Notes: generated by a model from the letters alone, not told the origin. 64,000 bases of DNA from Dillenia suffruticosa (GCA_033439265.1 JAVTVX010000024.1:13375001-13439000), one strand, 5' to 3'. Shown: positions 1-11,860, counted from the stretch's first letter. Made by a program: numbers and translations.

Positions 1-217
1 GTTGAGAAATCAACAAGTTTCCCTCTTTCACTTGGTTTTACAAGGGCATAACAATATATATCATAATTTTGGTCTACTGGAGGCAATGAATGGGAGTTTG
101 GATGGTGATTATGCCAAAATAAGATGGCTTGGTTTGCTAATTACCAAAAATTAAAGGGTTTATTGATTTAGATGTAGTGAGATTTTTCCCAATTCAGTCA
201 CTTGTAAAGAACAAAAT

Positions 218-520
218 TTAAGCAGCATAGAGGCCAGCAAGACTGCTAGGGATACAAGAGATGTGGATCTTAGCTTTACTCACTCCTATGGAGGCAACTG
301 AAGAACTATCTTCTTCATTGGCTATAGGGGAAAAGTTATTTGCAGAGTATGGGGTTTGGGAGACTTTGGGTAACACCAGGGTGCTGAAGGATGTCAACTG
401 CTTGCATATGCTTTGTGTTTGATGTTCAGATGCTGTGACCCTTTTCGTCAAGAGTTTAGAGTGCAGGATCCACCTAATAGTTACAGAAGAAAGAGGGAAA
501 TTGGCTACTACTGTGAATCA
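218..520 (-). CDS. Possible last exon of an unidentified host gene
   Basis: On the minus strand a reading frame stays open for about 100 codons and stops with TAA at 218-220. A plausible acceptor (TTCACAG) lies at its upstream end near 513-520. The translation is Ser/Thr-rich, ends in SLAGLYAA, and shows no domain I recognise. No start codon lies in the frame, so it would have to be a 3'-terminal exon whose upstream exons I cannot identify in the following sequence. It could equally be a chance frame or an old pseudogene. It lies outside the transposon nest, which is the main reason to keep it. Confidence 0.2.
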
Positions 521-1258
521 TGAGTAAGGGGAGTGTGATAAGCAAAGAATCCATTAACAAGGTAAGCTGGCAAATCAAGGATTGCTGGTGTGAAGAATGT
601 ACTTATGCTTTGCATTTGTTGGTTTATTTTCTGAGGGATCACTTCTAGTCTTGTAATTATTTTCCTCCCTTGCTAATGATGCTCGTCATTACCTGTTACA
701 AAACCCATCTTTGAACCGGCAAGCAACATTTCAAAATTCAAACTTTTGTTTCCTCTCAATGGGAATGATTAACATGGTAGGGAATGTTGTAAATGTGTTC
801 AAGCTTCTAATGGACATCTTTAATGCAAGTTGAGTGAGTGAAGGGCTGCCTGCAATTGGAGAATGGTGGTTAATGGCTACGAAGAAGAGAAAACCTAGGA
901 AAAATTATCTCACCACAAGTACTCAAATAATAAAAACCTAGGCAACGAGTCACGCCTTTCGTTCCGGTTTACTCTGGGATGAATACGAGAGTTGGGAGAG
1001 GTTCATGGAGTGGAATTGTTTTGTTCATAATGTGACAAGTGCTAACAACTTTTAATGGAATCGGTTGAGTGACCATTGAATCTTTGGGTCAATTTTGTTT
1101 AACACGTGTTGAAATCACAATATAAGTATGTTCGACCAACTCTAATAATACAAAATTGTATTTGTCTTGCGGTGATTCTTGTATAAAGAGGTTGGACGAT
1201 ACAATTGTATCTAAAGCAAATAAATGAGTAAGAAATAATTGCAAGTGACGAATGACCT
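521..1258. other. Intergenic DNA, no gene seen
   Basis: Moderately AT-rich sequence without long open frames, element termini or recognisable repeats. A 22-codon frame starting ATG at about 871 (basic N-terminus MATKKRKPRK) is too short to call a gene. Confidence 0.5.
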
Positions 1259-1348
1259 ATAGTTTAACCGGTATCCTTTCCTTACCTTTCCTCCCTTGTA
1301 ATGATCTTGAATTCGAGTCTATTTATGTACAAAAAAATAATAATAATT
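1258..1348 (+). repeat. Candidate tRNA-derived SINE fragment
   Basis: TAGTTTAACCGG at 1260-1271 fits a pol III A box. TTGAATTCGAGTCT at 1307-1320 fits a B box about 45 bases downstream. An A-rich stretch (ACAAAAAAATAATAATAA) follows. This order is that of a short plant SINE head and tail. The body is short and no target-site duplication was found, so a chance match or an old truncated copy is possible. Confidence 0.3.
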
Positions 1349-2000
1349 ACAAGTGACATTTTTTGTTTCTTAACTAAGAGTATTTACAACTTAATTATGA
1401 GAGGCTATGTTTAAGATATACAAAGATTTCCCTTTGTGGAGTAATTTTTGTCCCCTCCCCCAAATTTTATAACAACAATAGTTTAATAAGAGAAAACATT
1501 AAATTATAATAATAATTTAGCAAGAGGAAACATTAAAATATCTGAGGAGGCAAACGAGGGTTATTCTGAGTTGGGCATTTTCTTCCGCCCTCAAATTTTT
1601 GCATACTATTAATGGACACACCATATTTTTTCCCAGAATTTTAGAAAATTCTCCCACCCCTCTAAAAATTACATAAAAGAAAATAAAAAATAAATAAATA
1701 ATAGCCAAACCATGGCTTTTGACAAAATTAGCCTACTACACTCCTAAGTATACCATATCTCAAGTTTCGGGGCAAGTGTTTGTCGTTGAGGCAAAACACC
1801 TTGTCGTTGTTGATAAAAAATTGACATATCGAGACATTCTCCCCCATTCTATTCATAGAATTACGTCCTAATTTTCCATGGTTTTATTATTTGTTATTCA
1901 ACCTAAAAAAGACCATATATTGACTTTTTTATATTTGGATAATATTTGATTTAATTATCCAAGTAGATAAACAGTTTTTTATATCATTTATATATGAATA

Positions 2001-2195
2001 TAGTTATCAAAGGTTAGTCGGCGTAGTAGGTGGAGTTCTGCGTTTATTAATCAAGCGCTTGGGTTCGAGTCTTATTAGGAACAAAAAATATTACTTTAGG
2101 AGACCTCCCCCTTTATAAAAGACCCAACAGTCAGGTCGATCCAGATTACTCGAAACGAAGTTTCGGATATCAGGGGTCAGGGACAAAAAAAAAAT
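2001..2195 (+). repeat. Candidate tRNA-derived SINE
   Basis: A tRNA-like head is suggested by GGTTCGAGTCTT (B box) at 2062-2073 and a weaker A-box-like stretch near 2011-2030. A body of about 100 bases follows and ends in a poly(A) run at 2183-2193 (GACAAAAAAAAAAT). Length and layout suit plant SINEs. The A box is poor and flanking duplications are not clear, so the call is tentative. Confidence 0.4.
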
Positions 2196-2755
2196 ATGTA
2201 TATAGCGCTTGAAATATAAATGATTTATATATATGATCTATTAATGAAACTAGACACTTCATCATGTACAAACAACAACATGTGAGTCTCCTGTTAATTG
2301 GTGATGATTTACCTTGATCATTGGACTATATCGAAACTAAATAAAAACTAATATAAGTGGTTAGCACTATACAACACATATAAATTTACTTCATTATATG
2401 TATTATGAAATGGAATTTGGTACTATATAGTTATATATAGTTTATATGCTATTAATTTTGATTATATGTAGATCAACTTGCGAAATTGGTATAATTTTTT
2501 TTTTATTTGATTAATCTGTATTTAAAGTCACATTTGTACTAATACAACTCGACCTACTGTCAAACCCTTATTTGGAGAAACTCTCCCAACATAATTATTT
2601 CGATTTCCTAAATTTTGAATTCGAGTTTTGATTAACAAATTTAGCGTCGTTCTCAACTATTCATTGGTAAATTGGTATAATTTGACTTATTACAAGTAAC
2701 ACTTTTTTTGAGTCAAGAGATTCATATATTGGATATGTATTATTAATTAGTTGGA

Positions 2756-2798
<43 letters not shown>

Positions 2799-4593
2799 AT
2801 AGAATCTATGTGGACTATGTTAGATTCATCCTCTTAGAACGTTCTAATTGATTATTCGAAAACTAAAGTTATTAATAAGGTTTTGTATCATATTGAATAT
2901 TTTTAAAGCTTATCTAACACCGATGCCGGTGGAAATTAGACATTCAATGGCATCTCGTTTTAGACAAAAAACTCAACAAAATTAAATAATTGAGCAGATG
3001 ATAGAACATTTAATTTTCCTAACCTTAATTACGAGTGTTGCATAGAGGGTCAGCATGTAGAAATATATACAAATCCACAACAAAATAGTGATCAATATTT
3101 TTGACTTCTACCAACAATACAATATTTATTTTGAAGCACACATCTAATTATTTAATGAAATTAATTAAATTTAAAATAATTTTAATCTAGCTAATAGAAT
3201 AGTAGATTACACATAATCATTTTGAGCTAAAATAAATATGTTATCCATTCTTTCTCTACCCTAAAATTTTTTCAGTATTGATTACTTACTCCAATATTGT
3301 ATTATATTTATGTTTGGTTAATTGAAAATAAAGAATAATGTAGAAAGATAAAGAAATTTAGAGCTGAATTGTAATTTTTAGAAAGTTTTACGATGAGCGT
3401 GTAATTTCATAAGTTTATTTATCTTGATTTTAAAATTTAGAAACTTTCTCTCCTAATTTTGAATTTTGAAAGCTAGCTCTCCTACTTTGTAATTTTCAAA
3501 TTTTATTTATCATATTTTATAATTTCAAAAACTATTAAAACTATTTTATAATTTTTGAAAATTTTATAACTGATTTTGTAATTTTGAGAATTAGCAAGTC
3601 CTAAGTGTTATTTGTGTTTAAACACAACCATTTGACTTTTAGTTACTCTATACACTCTCTCTAGGGTTTACTATTCTTTCATTCTAATTAAAACACATGA
3701 GAAAAAATTATTGAATAGAAGGAATTGAGCTTTCTTTACAAATGGAAAATCAATTTTGAGATTGATTTGTCCACCTAGATCGAACATTTGAGAAATTAGA
3801 TTTATAGTATATAGAAGAAGGTTGAGGTTCAAAATATAAATTGGATATTATTTCTTGTAGAATTAAATATATTCTTGCTCATTCTTGTTAACATTTCATG
3901 TTCATGATTTTGTAATAGGTTCTATAGTGTTATTTACTAATTGAATATGATAGAAATATTAAAAGGATATGGTTTTTTCTTAATAAAAATTTATACTTAT
4001 CCTAATATCTATCAACATTCTCAAGAATGCTTAGATAGGGTTTACCACAAAACACTCATGTCTTCAAAAGGAAAACTTGTGAGTTGCATTCCGATAGCTG
4101 ATCTTTTTTCTTCTATGGTTGTTCTCCTCTATCAAATACTATCAATGTGAATTTCTCATCGACTTCTATACTTGACCTGTAAGACTCTTCAATACAAAAT
4201 AATGTGATAAATTAAGTGAAATCTTCAATGTTGCTAGAGGTCATACTCCTCTCCTGTCCTCGTCCGACATTAATGTTGGTCCTCAATAGTTTAAGTTGTC
4301 CTCTGACTCTACTTTATAGTTGACTTTGCAACAATTGTGCAACCTCTGCAAGTATTCGATCTCCTTTCAATTTATGCTTGTAGTCTTTGCCTCCACAACT
4401 TGTTGCAATGCTTATAACTGTCTTTCAGAACCTACCAAACAAAGAAACATACATGTTCCCCATGGCTACAAGAACATGTGTTTAATTTAGTATTAATAGT
4501 ATATCTTCCTCACTTATATTTGTATTACCACCCTCATTATTCATCTAATCTTTAGGGCTTCCTTTTTAAATAGAACTCTTTTTAAATATTGAA
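2196..4593. other. AT-rich intergenic DNA with a (TA)n microsatellite
   Basis: No convincing gene. Very AT-rich with many short palindromic AT runs. A perfect (TA)n tract lies at about 2758-2794. A 69-codon frame at 3941-4150 has no family features and lies in low-complexity sequence. This is probably old decayed repeat DNA. Confidence 0.5.
2758..2794. repeat. (TA)n microsatellite
   Basis: Uninterrupted alternating TA over about 37 bases. Confidence 0.95.
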
Positions 4594-5178
4594 TGATAGA
4601 ATAATAAAGAATGAATGCTAAAATTTCATTAAATTTTGGAATACATTTGAGAGGCTATCAATGCCTTTTTCTACAATATTTTTCAGAATAAAAGAACATT
4701 CATATTTAAATGACTTGGGAGAGTCCTATTTATAGAAAAATCTCTCTGAATAGTCAATAGAGACAATAAAATAGCTATTAGAACAAGAGAGGGCATGGAT
4801 TTTGAGGCAAACAAAAAATAGACAAATTTCTGCTCCCATGTACTGCACGACAGTCAGAGAATCTAACTATTGTGCAGTCTAAAGGTTAGAACTTTTATAG
4901 CTATTGGGACCACTACTTGTGGACCATTTTTGGCCTTAGAGGAAAACCAAGACCTACCCATTTAGGCTCATAACAAGGGCTAAAAGATAAGACCTATTCT
5001 AGGCTAGAATTTTTGGCTTTTGTGATCAAAATTCTAACTTTGCACCTTGGGCTAGCTTGACAGGACTTGAAGGCTTCCTTGGATCTCTTTAAGCATTATC
5101 TTAAGAGTTTCAATGGATTAAGGAGAAATAGTTACTTTAGTAATGACATGATAAGAATTTACTTTCTTAGTTTCATCA
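4594..5178 (-). repeat. 3' LTR of the decayed copia element
   Basis: On the minus strand the LTR begins TGATGAAAC just after the polypurine tract and is taken to end ...CTATCA at 4594, giving TGAT/ATCA inverted termini. A plant promoter TATA box, TATAAATAGG, lies on the minus strand at 4725-4734. The outer end is a best guess because no second LTR is present to compare. Confidence 0.55.
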
Positions 5179-5192
5179 CTTCCCCTCTAGTT
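5179..5192 (-). promoter_or_regulatory. Polypurine tract of the decayed copia element
   Basis: Minus strand AACTAGAGGGGAAG lies directly before the TG of the LTR and after the RNase H stop, the position of the plus-strand DNA primer. Confidence 0.7.
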
Positions 5193-5215
5193 TGGTATGT
5201 AAATATCAGTAGCAC

Positions 5216-5794
5216 CTAACTTGTCCAAAATTTCTTCCAAATGCTTAGTCGTGGTCTCCTTGTCATGATATCTATTAGTTGTTCATTTCTCTTGTTGTCT
5301 CTTACTTCTATGTTGTTTTCTTCAACCTTTTGCCTAATAAAGCAACAATCAACCTTGATATGCTTTATCCTCTCATGGAACACCGGATTGGAGGCAATGT
5401 TGGTAGCGGACTGGTTATCGATGTAGAGCTTGATAGGAGAATTTACTTGAAATCCTAACTCTTCAACTAATGGCCCAATCCACATTAACTCTCTTGTAGT
5501 TGCTACCATGGCTCTATACTCCACTTTGACACTTGATCTTGAAACCATCTTTGTTTTTTTACTTTTCCAAGAGACTAGATTTCCCCTGACAAATGTGCAG
5601 ATCCCTATGGTTGACCAACTATCATGCTTGTCTCCAACCCAATTCTCATCATAAAAGCCTGCAATTTTTATACTCTCGTTATTCTTCATCCAAAGACCTT
5701 TGCCTAGAGATCCCTTGTGATAGTAGAGAATCCCTTCCATTGCCTTCCAATGATGTTTCTTTAGGGTGTGCATGAACTGGCTAATTTGGCTCAC
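5216..5794 (-). pseudogene. pol: Copia RNase H domain
   Basis: About 190 codons open to the stop near 5216. Copia RNase H landmarks are visible: a GFYDENW segment where family members have the first catalytic Asp (GYxDADW), VSWKSKK, then VKVEYRAM (usually EAEYRAM), LYIDNQSA with the next Asp, and NPVFHERIKHI. Several conserved residues have changed (GYSDADW to GFYDENW, TEAEY to VKVEY), so activity is doubtful even in the open part. In the complete protein this domain removes the RNA strand during reverse transcription. It is followed by the polypurine tract and LTR, and preceded by RT sequence after frame breaks around 5800-6010. Confidence 0.85.
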
Positions 5795-6014
5795 TAAGAA
5801 AGCAATATCTGATCAGGTGATAGTGAGGTGGATTAATTTGCCCACAAGTCTTTGATATGTTTGAATGTCCTCAAATGACTCATCATTCTCTTTCTCATTC
5901 AAAAGTAGACACCGAGCTGGAAGCGGGCTTTGCTTCAAGCTTTCCTATCTCCTACAAAAGTTCAGCAGCATACTTTTCTTAAGATAGAACTATCCCGTTT
6001 AGAGAATAAACCAA

Positions 6015-6640
6015 TTATATTCCTAGAAAGTATTTTAGTTTTCCTAGGTCTTTGATTTGAAATTTTGTTTTCAAAAAGTTTCTCATTTGTTTTAATTGTT
6101 TTAAATCATTTCTAGTGATTATTATGTCATCCACGTATATAAGGATTATGGTTTTTTTCTCGTTTTCACTTTTAATGAACAGTAAAAAGTCATTATTGAA
6201 TTTTTCAAAATTGTTACTTAGTAGGGAGTTGCTAAGTTCAGAGTACCATACTCGAGGGGATTGTTTTAGCCCATGTATAGCATTTTTGAATTTGCATACT
6301 TTTCCTTCTTGTTTAGGCAACCCTTGAGAAATTTGCATATATACTTCTTCCTCTAGGTTACCTTGAAGAAAAGCCACATTCATTTGATATAGAGGCCATT
6401 CTTAGTTAGATGCTATGGACAAAAAGATTTCTATTGTGCTCATCTGTGCTATGGGAGCAAAGATTTCTTTTATACTCCTTTTCATAGGTTTGGGTATATC
6501 CTTTGGCTACTAAATGTGATTTATATTTATCGATTGTGCCATCACTTTTGCGTTTGACTGTATATCCATTTGCATCTTACCGCTTTTTTTCCTTTGGAAG
6601 ATCAATGATTTCTCACATTTGATTTTTGGTTAGGGCTTGG
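6015..6640 (-). pseudogene. pol: Copia reverse transcriptase domain
   Basis: The downstream part (6015-6383) reads with the RT motifs LKQSPRVWY and LIYVDDIIITR (the YVDD catalytic loop is intact) and ends in LGKLKYFLGI. The upstream part, in another frame up to about 6640, still shows LVAKGYTQTYEKEY, the N-terminal RT signature, separated by a frame break near 6384-6450. RT copies the element RNA into DNA in the cytoplasmic particle. The reading frame between this and the RNase H segment is broken, so this is a pseudogene. Confidence 0.85.
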
Positions 6641-6899
6641 AGTTTATCCTCCATTCTGAAATTCCTCGAGCCTCATAGAAAGAGTTCTGACTCTTGTGTG
6701 TTATCTATGTTATTTAAGAATCTTTGATGCTCAATTGACACGTTTGAGATATTATAATATTTGGAAATGGGATAAGTTGTTATGTTATAGTTATAACAAG
6801 GTTTCCACATCCATTCCGAAGGAGGAGCTCAAATTCTTGTTGATCTCCTAAGAGGTAGAGGAGAAGGAGGAGTTGCATTTGATGGTTGTATTTCTTTGT

Positions 6900-8370
6900 G
6901 CTTGATTCTTCTTGTAATTCTTCTCCCCTAATTCTGTATTTTCATTTTATTGAGAAGATTCATTTCATTGTAATAGATTTTCTTGATTGGTTTCATTATT
7001 AGTTGTCTCAGGAATAAGTGTAGGTTGCCAAAAACTGATTATTGTTTCTTCTTCTTCTTTACTCATTTCTTTTTCTTTGTGTTTCTCGAAGTGGAAATCA
7101 TCTTCTACAAACACTATGCCCTTTGAGATATAGAGTTTGTTATTTTTGGGATTTAGACATTTATATCCTCTCTCATGGGATGCATATCCTATAAAGATAT
7201 ATTTTATTCCCTTTTCTTCTAATTTATTTCTAAGATGACTAAGAATGTGAACATAACTTGTGCTCCCAAAGACTTTTAGGTGAGATAGGGAAGGTTTTTT
7301 ATTATGAAGATTTTCTTTTAAATACTTCGGTTAGGAGCCTATTTATTAGGTATGAAGCGGTGCTTACTACTTCACACCCTAGAGTTCTAGGGGTGTTTGA
7401 GTGGAGTATAAGGATTCTAACTATTTCTAAAATATGTCTATTTTTTCTTTCGACTATTGCATTTTGTTTTGGGGTATAAGACAATAAATTTGGTATATTA
7501 TTCCTTTATCTTCTAGATATTCTCGAAATACATTATTCATGTATTTTTCTCTATGATTAGTTCTAAGTATTTTAATATTTGCACAAAATTATTTTTTTGC
7601 AAATTTTAGTTAGTTTTCAAAGGCTTCATAGACTTGTGCTTTTGTGGTTAAAAAATAGATTCTCGTGAAGCTGGACTTATGATCTATGAAAGTAACAAAA
7701 TATTTAAATCTTTGACTTTATAAGATAGAATAAGTCCATAAGTCCGAATGCACTAAATAAAAAATAATTTCATATATAGTTTCAAAATTCAAGTACATTG
7801 CTCGGTTGCCTTTTGTAAGAATATAGGCTTTACAATGTCTATTTTCGAAACTATCATTTGAAAATAGACGCTTTAAAGGTTGCTCCCCTGGATGACCAAG
7901 ATGCTCATGTCACGAAGAAGATCCTTCATGGCATGCTTAAAGAGTGGTTTGCTCTTGATCCAAAAAATAAAGGTTGTTCCTTCTAGTACCTTTGCCAACT
8001 AAACGATTCGACTTGAGGTTTTAAAAGACAACTGAATCAGGATAAAAAAACAAGCCTACACCATTGGTCTTGAGTTACCTTACTAATGGAGATAAGATTT
8101 GAAGTAAACTTTAGGACACATATGACTTGTATTTTTCCAAAAAGTTTGACTTCTCCAAAATGTTTAACCTTCAAATCTTGTCATTGGTGGTGTGAACTAT
8201 CTTGTGGTTAGAAAAAGGCAAAAGTTTTTCAAATTTGTTTTTGTTCTTAACCATATGATAGTCACATTCCGAGTTAATGAGCCAAGATTCTGAATTGATG
8301 GAGGAGTTTAAACACATACTAGGCTTTGAGGTGATTTACCATAGCATTTTCTGGATGTCATCAATTTTGC
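6900..8370 (-). pseudogene. pol: Copia protease, GAG-pre-integrase and integrase remnants
   Basis: Near 8270-8295 the minus strand reads SWLINSECDYHM, a decayed copia protease active site (usual form WxxDSGxSxHM). The catalytic Asp is Asn and the Gly is Glu. A GAG-pre-integrase fragment with HLGHPG follows near 7880-7910. The integrase core with SSFTRIYFLTTKAQ and then YTPKQNAIVERKNR (catalytic Glu) lies in pieces to about 7302. Multiple stops and frameshifts separate the parts. The protease change alone would stop particle maturation. Confidence 0.8.
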
Positions 8371-8440
8371 TCCCGAATGCTGCAATGTAGGCCTCCATGG
8401 TCTGCTTTCCTCCTTATTCCTTGATAGTGTCTAAATTGGT

Positions 8441-8810
8441 GCAATGATTTATGTTGATTTTGCTTTATTTTTTGATAATTATTACATTAATGGTTATATT
8501 TTATGATATTTGATATTTTAGGATTGATGCAAAAGAGTTATGAAATAAGTGAAGAAAAAAGAATTAATTCTGAGCATTATTACATAGCAGGAGAAAATTG
8601 TAGACAATAGCGCACTTACCTTAGTATGTGGGCATATAGATTTTGAGATTCATCGAAAGATTTTTCTGGAGGTCAAATCATTAGTATTTCTTTCTCTGCA
8701 CGTGATCACACAAGAAATTTGAATCTGATTTGTAAACATTGAAGATTCCTAGTATGTTGATTTATTATTAATATTTACAGATAGACTTTTCCAAAGTCTA
8801 GATTTCATAA
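8441..8810. other. Spacer between copia remnant and family A LTR
   Basis: AT-rich with no coding signal. It may be copia leader or host DNA. There is no clear primer-binding site next to the LTR end at 8811. Confidence 0.4.
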
Positions 8811-9301
8811 TGCAAAACAACTAGAGGGGTTGAAGAGTTGTTTTCAGACCTTTAGAAATTTTTTGATTAAGTTAAGAAGGCAAGATTAAGAAACTAAAGG
8901 TAAAGAAGGGATCAAAGTCATCAAACACGAAGATTTTTATAGTAGTTTCACCAATCCGATATACGTCCACTCCTACGCATTGCTCTTGGATTTTTACTAT
9001 TATTTTGAATAATACAACCCACTTGCTTCACAAGTATGAGTGAAACCTTCAAAACCCACTTGCTTATGGGTACAAGTGAAACCTTACAACTCACTTACTT
9101 ACGAGTGCAAATGAAACCTTACAAGTACTTCTCCCCGAAGTGTTTTTCTCTCTAAAAACCCAGATCGTGATCCCATACGATCTTTGGACTCCTTTTGATC
9201 ACAAAGGTGTTACAAAGTATGAGGTTAATTCTTAATTGTAACGAAGTTGGATACAGATTATATTACAGAGGCTGCTCCTCAAATGAGAAAAATCATTAAC
9301 A
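8811..9301 (-). repeat. Family A LTR, left copy, R/U5 part
   Basis: About 490 bases align along their length with 61674-62162. The shared sequence includes a block of repeated CCCACTTGCTTACGGGTGCA-like units and the TTCTCCCCGAAGT segment. Minus-strand end CCCCTCTAGTTGTTTTGCA matches the CCCCCTCTAG end of the B and C LTRs. The upstream (U3) part found at 62163-63198 is absent here, and no polypurine tract precedes it, so the LTR is probably truncated at 9301. Confidence 0.75.
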
Positions 9302-9373
9302 GAAGAAGGTGAAAAATATTTTTAGATTACGGAAAGCATTACTGGGTTACACGACAAAAAAGAGAGAAAAATA

Positions 9374-10844
9374 TCAGTTTCTGACTTTTGGCCATAATTT
9401 AGCCTTTCCCTTATCCTTGCTGGTAGAAAAGGATGCACCAATGTCAAAGGAGGCAATATCTGGTACAGACACCATAAGAGGCATAAATGAAGCGGTGGAT
9501 GCATCAATAGTAGGACGAAAACCGAATAGAGGAGCGATGGAACATCTAACAGTGAATGGATTGACCGAAGAGGCTCATGCAAGAATAGATTAGGAGATAG
9601 AGCTCAAATTTGGTTGGCTGAGGAAGAAGATCTGACCATTGTTACTAAATTATTATTTATATTGCAAATAAATGTGGAGTTGAGCTTCAAATCAACTAAC
9701 ATGTGCATGAACTTGTATTACATGTCTCAATGTTCTTTCCTAGATTGTTGCATAAATTCTCCTAGACTGATTCTAATTTCACCTATATTTTTCTTAAGCT
9801 CAGATAGTCCATAGTTATTTCTCTATGAAGTTATTCTCCATGCCATCAATTCTATTAATAATTTTTGCTTCCATGGTTTCCATTCTTTCAAAGAATTCAT
9901 CCAACTTTCTCTCAATATAGGAGGAACCTCGAGTAGTTACAATTTTTATGTGGTTGTTTCTCTCATTCCTAATATACTCATTCTCATTTGTTTCTTCACG
10001 TATTCTCTCGTATTGCTCTGCATCTCTTCCCCTTCTTTTCAAGTTTACCCATTCATCATTTTCAAAGACCCAATTGGCTCTATGTAGGGTTGTAGTATTT
10101 ATATTATTTTTCATCGTCAACTCTACTTTACTTTCCCTACAAAAATTGACCCCTTGATCAACTAAAATGTAACTAATCATTCTAGCATAGGGTAAGTTGG
10201 AGTTTTTAGAGTCTCTAGCAGCTATTATAAAGTGAGTGATTAGAAAGTGCAGTCCTAGGTTCTTTTCGGTTATGATGCAGGCCATAATCCAAAAGATCTC
10301 TAGTATGGAGGTATAATTTCCTCCCCTTAGTCTAATGTTAGAAAGTGTAAAATCCTTTCATGAAATTCTAGATTAGTTGTATTATTACTTACTTCATCCA
10401 TCCTAGAATCATAAAAAACATCTCTAGCATCTATAATCAACTTAGTATTTAGATATAATTCACGTTCACTGTATTCAATCCATTCTAATTCATTTTCTCT
10501 TCATATCATTTTAACATTTACTTCAATTTCCTGCCCATCAACATACGTTCTAAATGCATAGGGCAATGGCTCATTCTCAATCACAATGGAGCTAGCTTCA
10601 TCTTCCTCAACAACGTCTATATTACTATAGAAAAGTCTAGTTACGCTCTCGTAGATTTTCATATTTGGATGCAAAACTAAGTGAGGTAGACTTGATGCAA
10701 AAATTCATCATACTTAAAATTAATTGACCTTAAAAACTCTCAAGCTACAAGTCTTCCACGTGTAACAGTTCTATCAAAGAAAAGTTTATTGAAAACCTTA
10801 CTCCTTTCTAAAGATTGGAAGTTCTTTTTGTTATACTTTGTCAT
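9374..10844 (-). pseudogene. ORF3 (envelope-like) of family A, copy 1, broken
   Basis: The start ATG is at 10844. The N-terminus reads NFQSLERSKVF then GRLVA and FLRSINFKYDEFL, matching in order the same parts of ORF3 in elements B and C. After several stops the best preserved part (10285-9815) has the conserved segment MACIITEKNLGLHFLITHFIIAA and a long charged coiled coil (about 100 residues rich in E, R, K, N). A further coiled-coil piece (ELKKNIGEIRISLGEFM) and a Ser/Pro-rich tail run in other frames to a TGA at 9374. The family matches the plant 'envelope-like'/putative plant transposon protein group (PF20167-like, from memory). No signal peptide or membrane segment is seen. Function unknown. 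Confidence 0.7.
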
Positions 10845-11080
10845 GGCAACTGGCTCTACTTTGACAGAAATTTCTTTCCCCTTTTTTACTTTTTGGCACC
10901 ATCTAGGTTGTATTGATATAGACTAGATTGAGAAGATGTTGAGAAATTTGAGAGAAAATGTGGAACGGTTGAACACTTGTTTGAGAGATTTCGAGAGGAA
11001 GGAAAGTAGGTGGCATTGATCTCCAACTGAGATTGGGAATAAGGAGAAGAGTGGCTTTGAGAGTTAGAAAGAGGGATACT

Positions 11081-11134
11081 TTGGGTTGTAAAAGTGGAAG
11101 GAAAGATTTTGGGTTGTGAAAGTGGAAGGAAAGT
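11081..11134 (-). repeat. Two 28-base tandem repeats in the ORF3 leader
   Basis: TTGGGTTGTAAAAGTGGAAG and TTGGGTTGTGAAAGTGGAAG units repeat in tandem, purine-rich on the plus strand and pyrimidine-rich on the minus (transcribed) strand, between the TATA box at 11139 and the ORF3 start at 10844. Confidence 0.8.
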
Positions 11135-11138
11135 TTCA

Positions 11139-11148
11139 CCTATTTATA
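11139..11148 (-). promoter_or_regulatory. TATA box upstream of family A ORF3
   Basis: Minus strand TATAAATAGG, a perfect plant TATA box, lies 295 bases before the ORF3 start at 10844 and is followed by a C/T-rich leader. The same word forms the likely promoter in the unrelated copia LTR at 4725-4734. It could start a separate ORF3 transcript, or be a remnant of LTR U3. Confidence 0.45.
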
Positions 11149-11860
11149 GATGGTTGTCCTCAAACCCCATTTATGCATGGCATACACTTGTATGCTCATT
11201 TTATGCATGTACAACAGTTAGTGTCCATGTAGGATATTCATAGTGCATGTGAGTTACATTTGTCTTTAAATTTGACACTTGTTTTTTTTTTGAATTTTTT
11301 AGAGCTGAAACACTTGTCTTTCCATTAAACATGTGTTCTAAGGTTCAAATGCATGAATGACATTTACATTCTCTCAAGATTATATTTGTTCTAGAGAAGA
11401 ATACTTGTCCATTTTTACTATGCCCAATGGGTGAGTTTTATTTGGCAATTCATGATGAAAATTTTATAAAATTGATTAAAAATTTTGAGAATTTTAAGGC
11501 TTAAAGATTAATTATATGGTTTTGGTTTTGATTATGAGTATGGTAGACCATTCATGACTGATGGTTTCCCATGCCTTTCCTTGGTCGACCATCACTTTCG
11601 AATTGTTGACCATTCCCAACCTCTTCCCCCTTTTTGTTTGTCAAATTGAAATGAGTTAAAAGATTTTATATCAAACTTTAAATTTAGGGGTACATACGAT
11701 TGACCGTTCATGTTCACGATCTACTGTTTGTCTCTCTTTGGTCAATTGTCATTACAAACGGTCAACTACTTGTCCTCTAATCGGCCGCCTAACTTGGCCG
11801 GTGTCACCCTCTCCCTTTCTTTTTTTATTATTTCATCTTTCTTTCTTTGTCTAAAACTAT
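11149..11860 (-). repeat. Family A spacer with GGTCGACC-type motifs
   Basis: No coding sequence. The stretch 11540-11810 holds several copies of the near-palindromic words GGTCGACCA, GTTGACCA, TTGACCGTT and GGTCAACTA, the same family of words that fills the LTR-like region 62790-63170. In elements B and C the equivalent spacer before ORF3 also carries LTR-type motifs, so this is placed as the pol-ORF3 spacer of family A. Confidence 0.6.

Larger units (their letters stand above)
4594..8440 (-). mobile_element. Decayed Ty1/copia retrotransposon, 5' part missing
   Basis: Read on the minus strand this gives protease, GAG-pre-integrase, integrase, reverse transcriptase and RNase H in the copia order, then a polypurine tract and a 3' LTR. 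The gag gene and 5' LTR are not seen beyond about 8440, where family A sequence begins soon after (8811). The missing part may be displaced or lost. Frameshifts and stops break every domain. The RNase H and integrase differ clearly from those of the Sireviruses further right, so this is a separate copia lineage. Confidence 0.85.

Noticed and set aside
871-939. Short basic frame MATKKRKPRK at the left end
   Set aside because: Only 22 codons, and no support for splicing to a further exon.
3941-4150. 69-codon frame in the left flank
   Set aside because: Low-complexity AT-rich context, no motif, no promoter or splice context.
9309-9593. Plus-strand frame next to the left family A LTR
   Set aside because: It lies opposite the tail of the minus-strand ORF3 copy. 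The minus-strand reading continues the coiled coil and Ser/Pro tail seen in other ORF3 copies.
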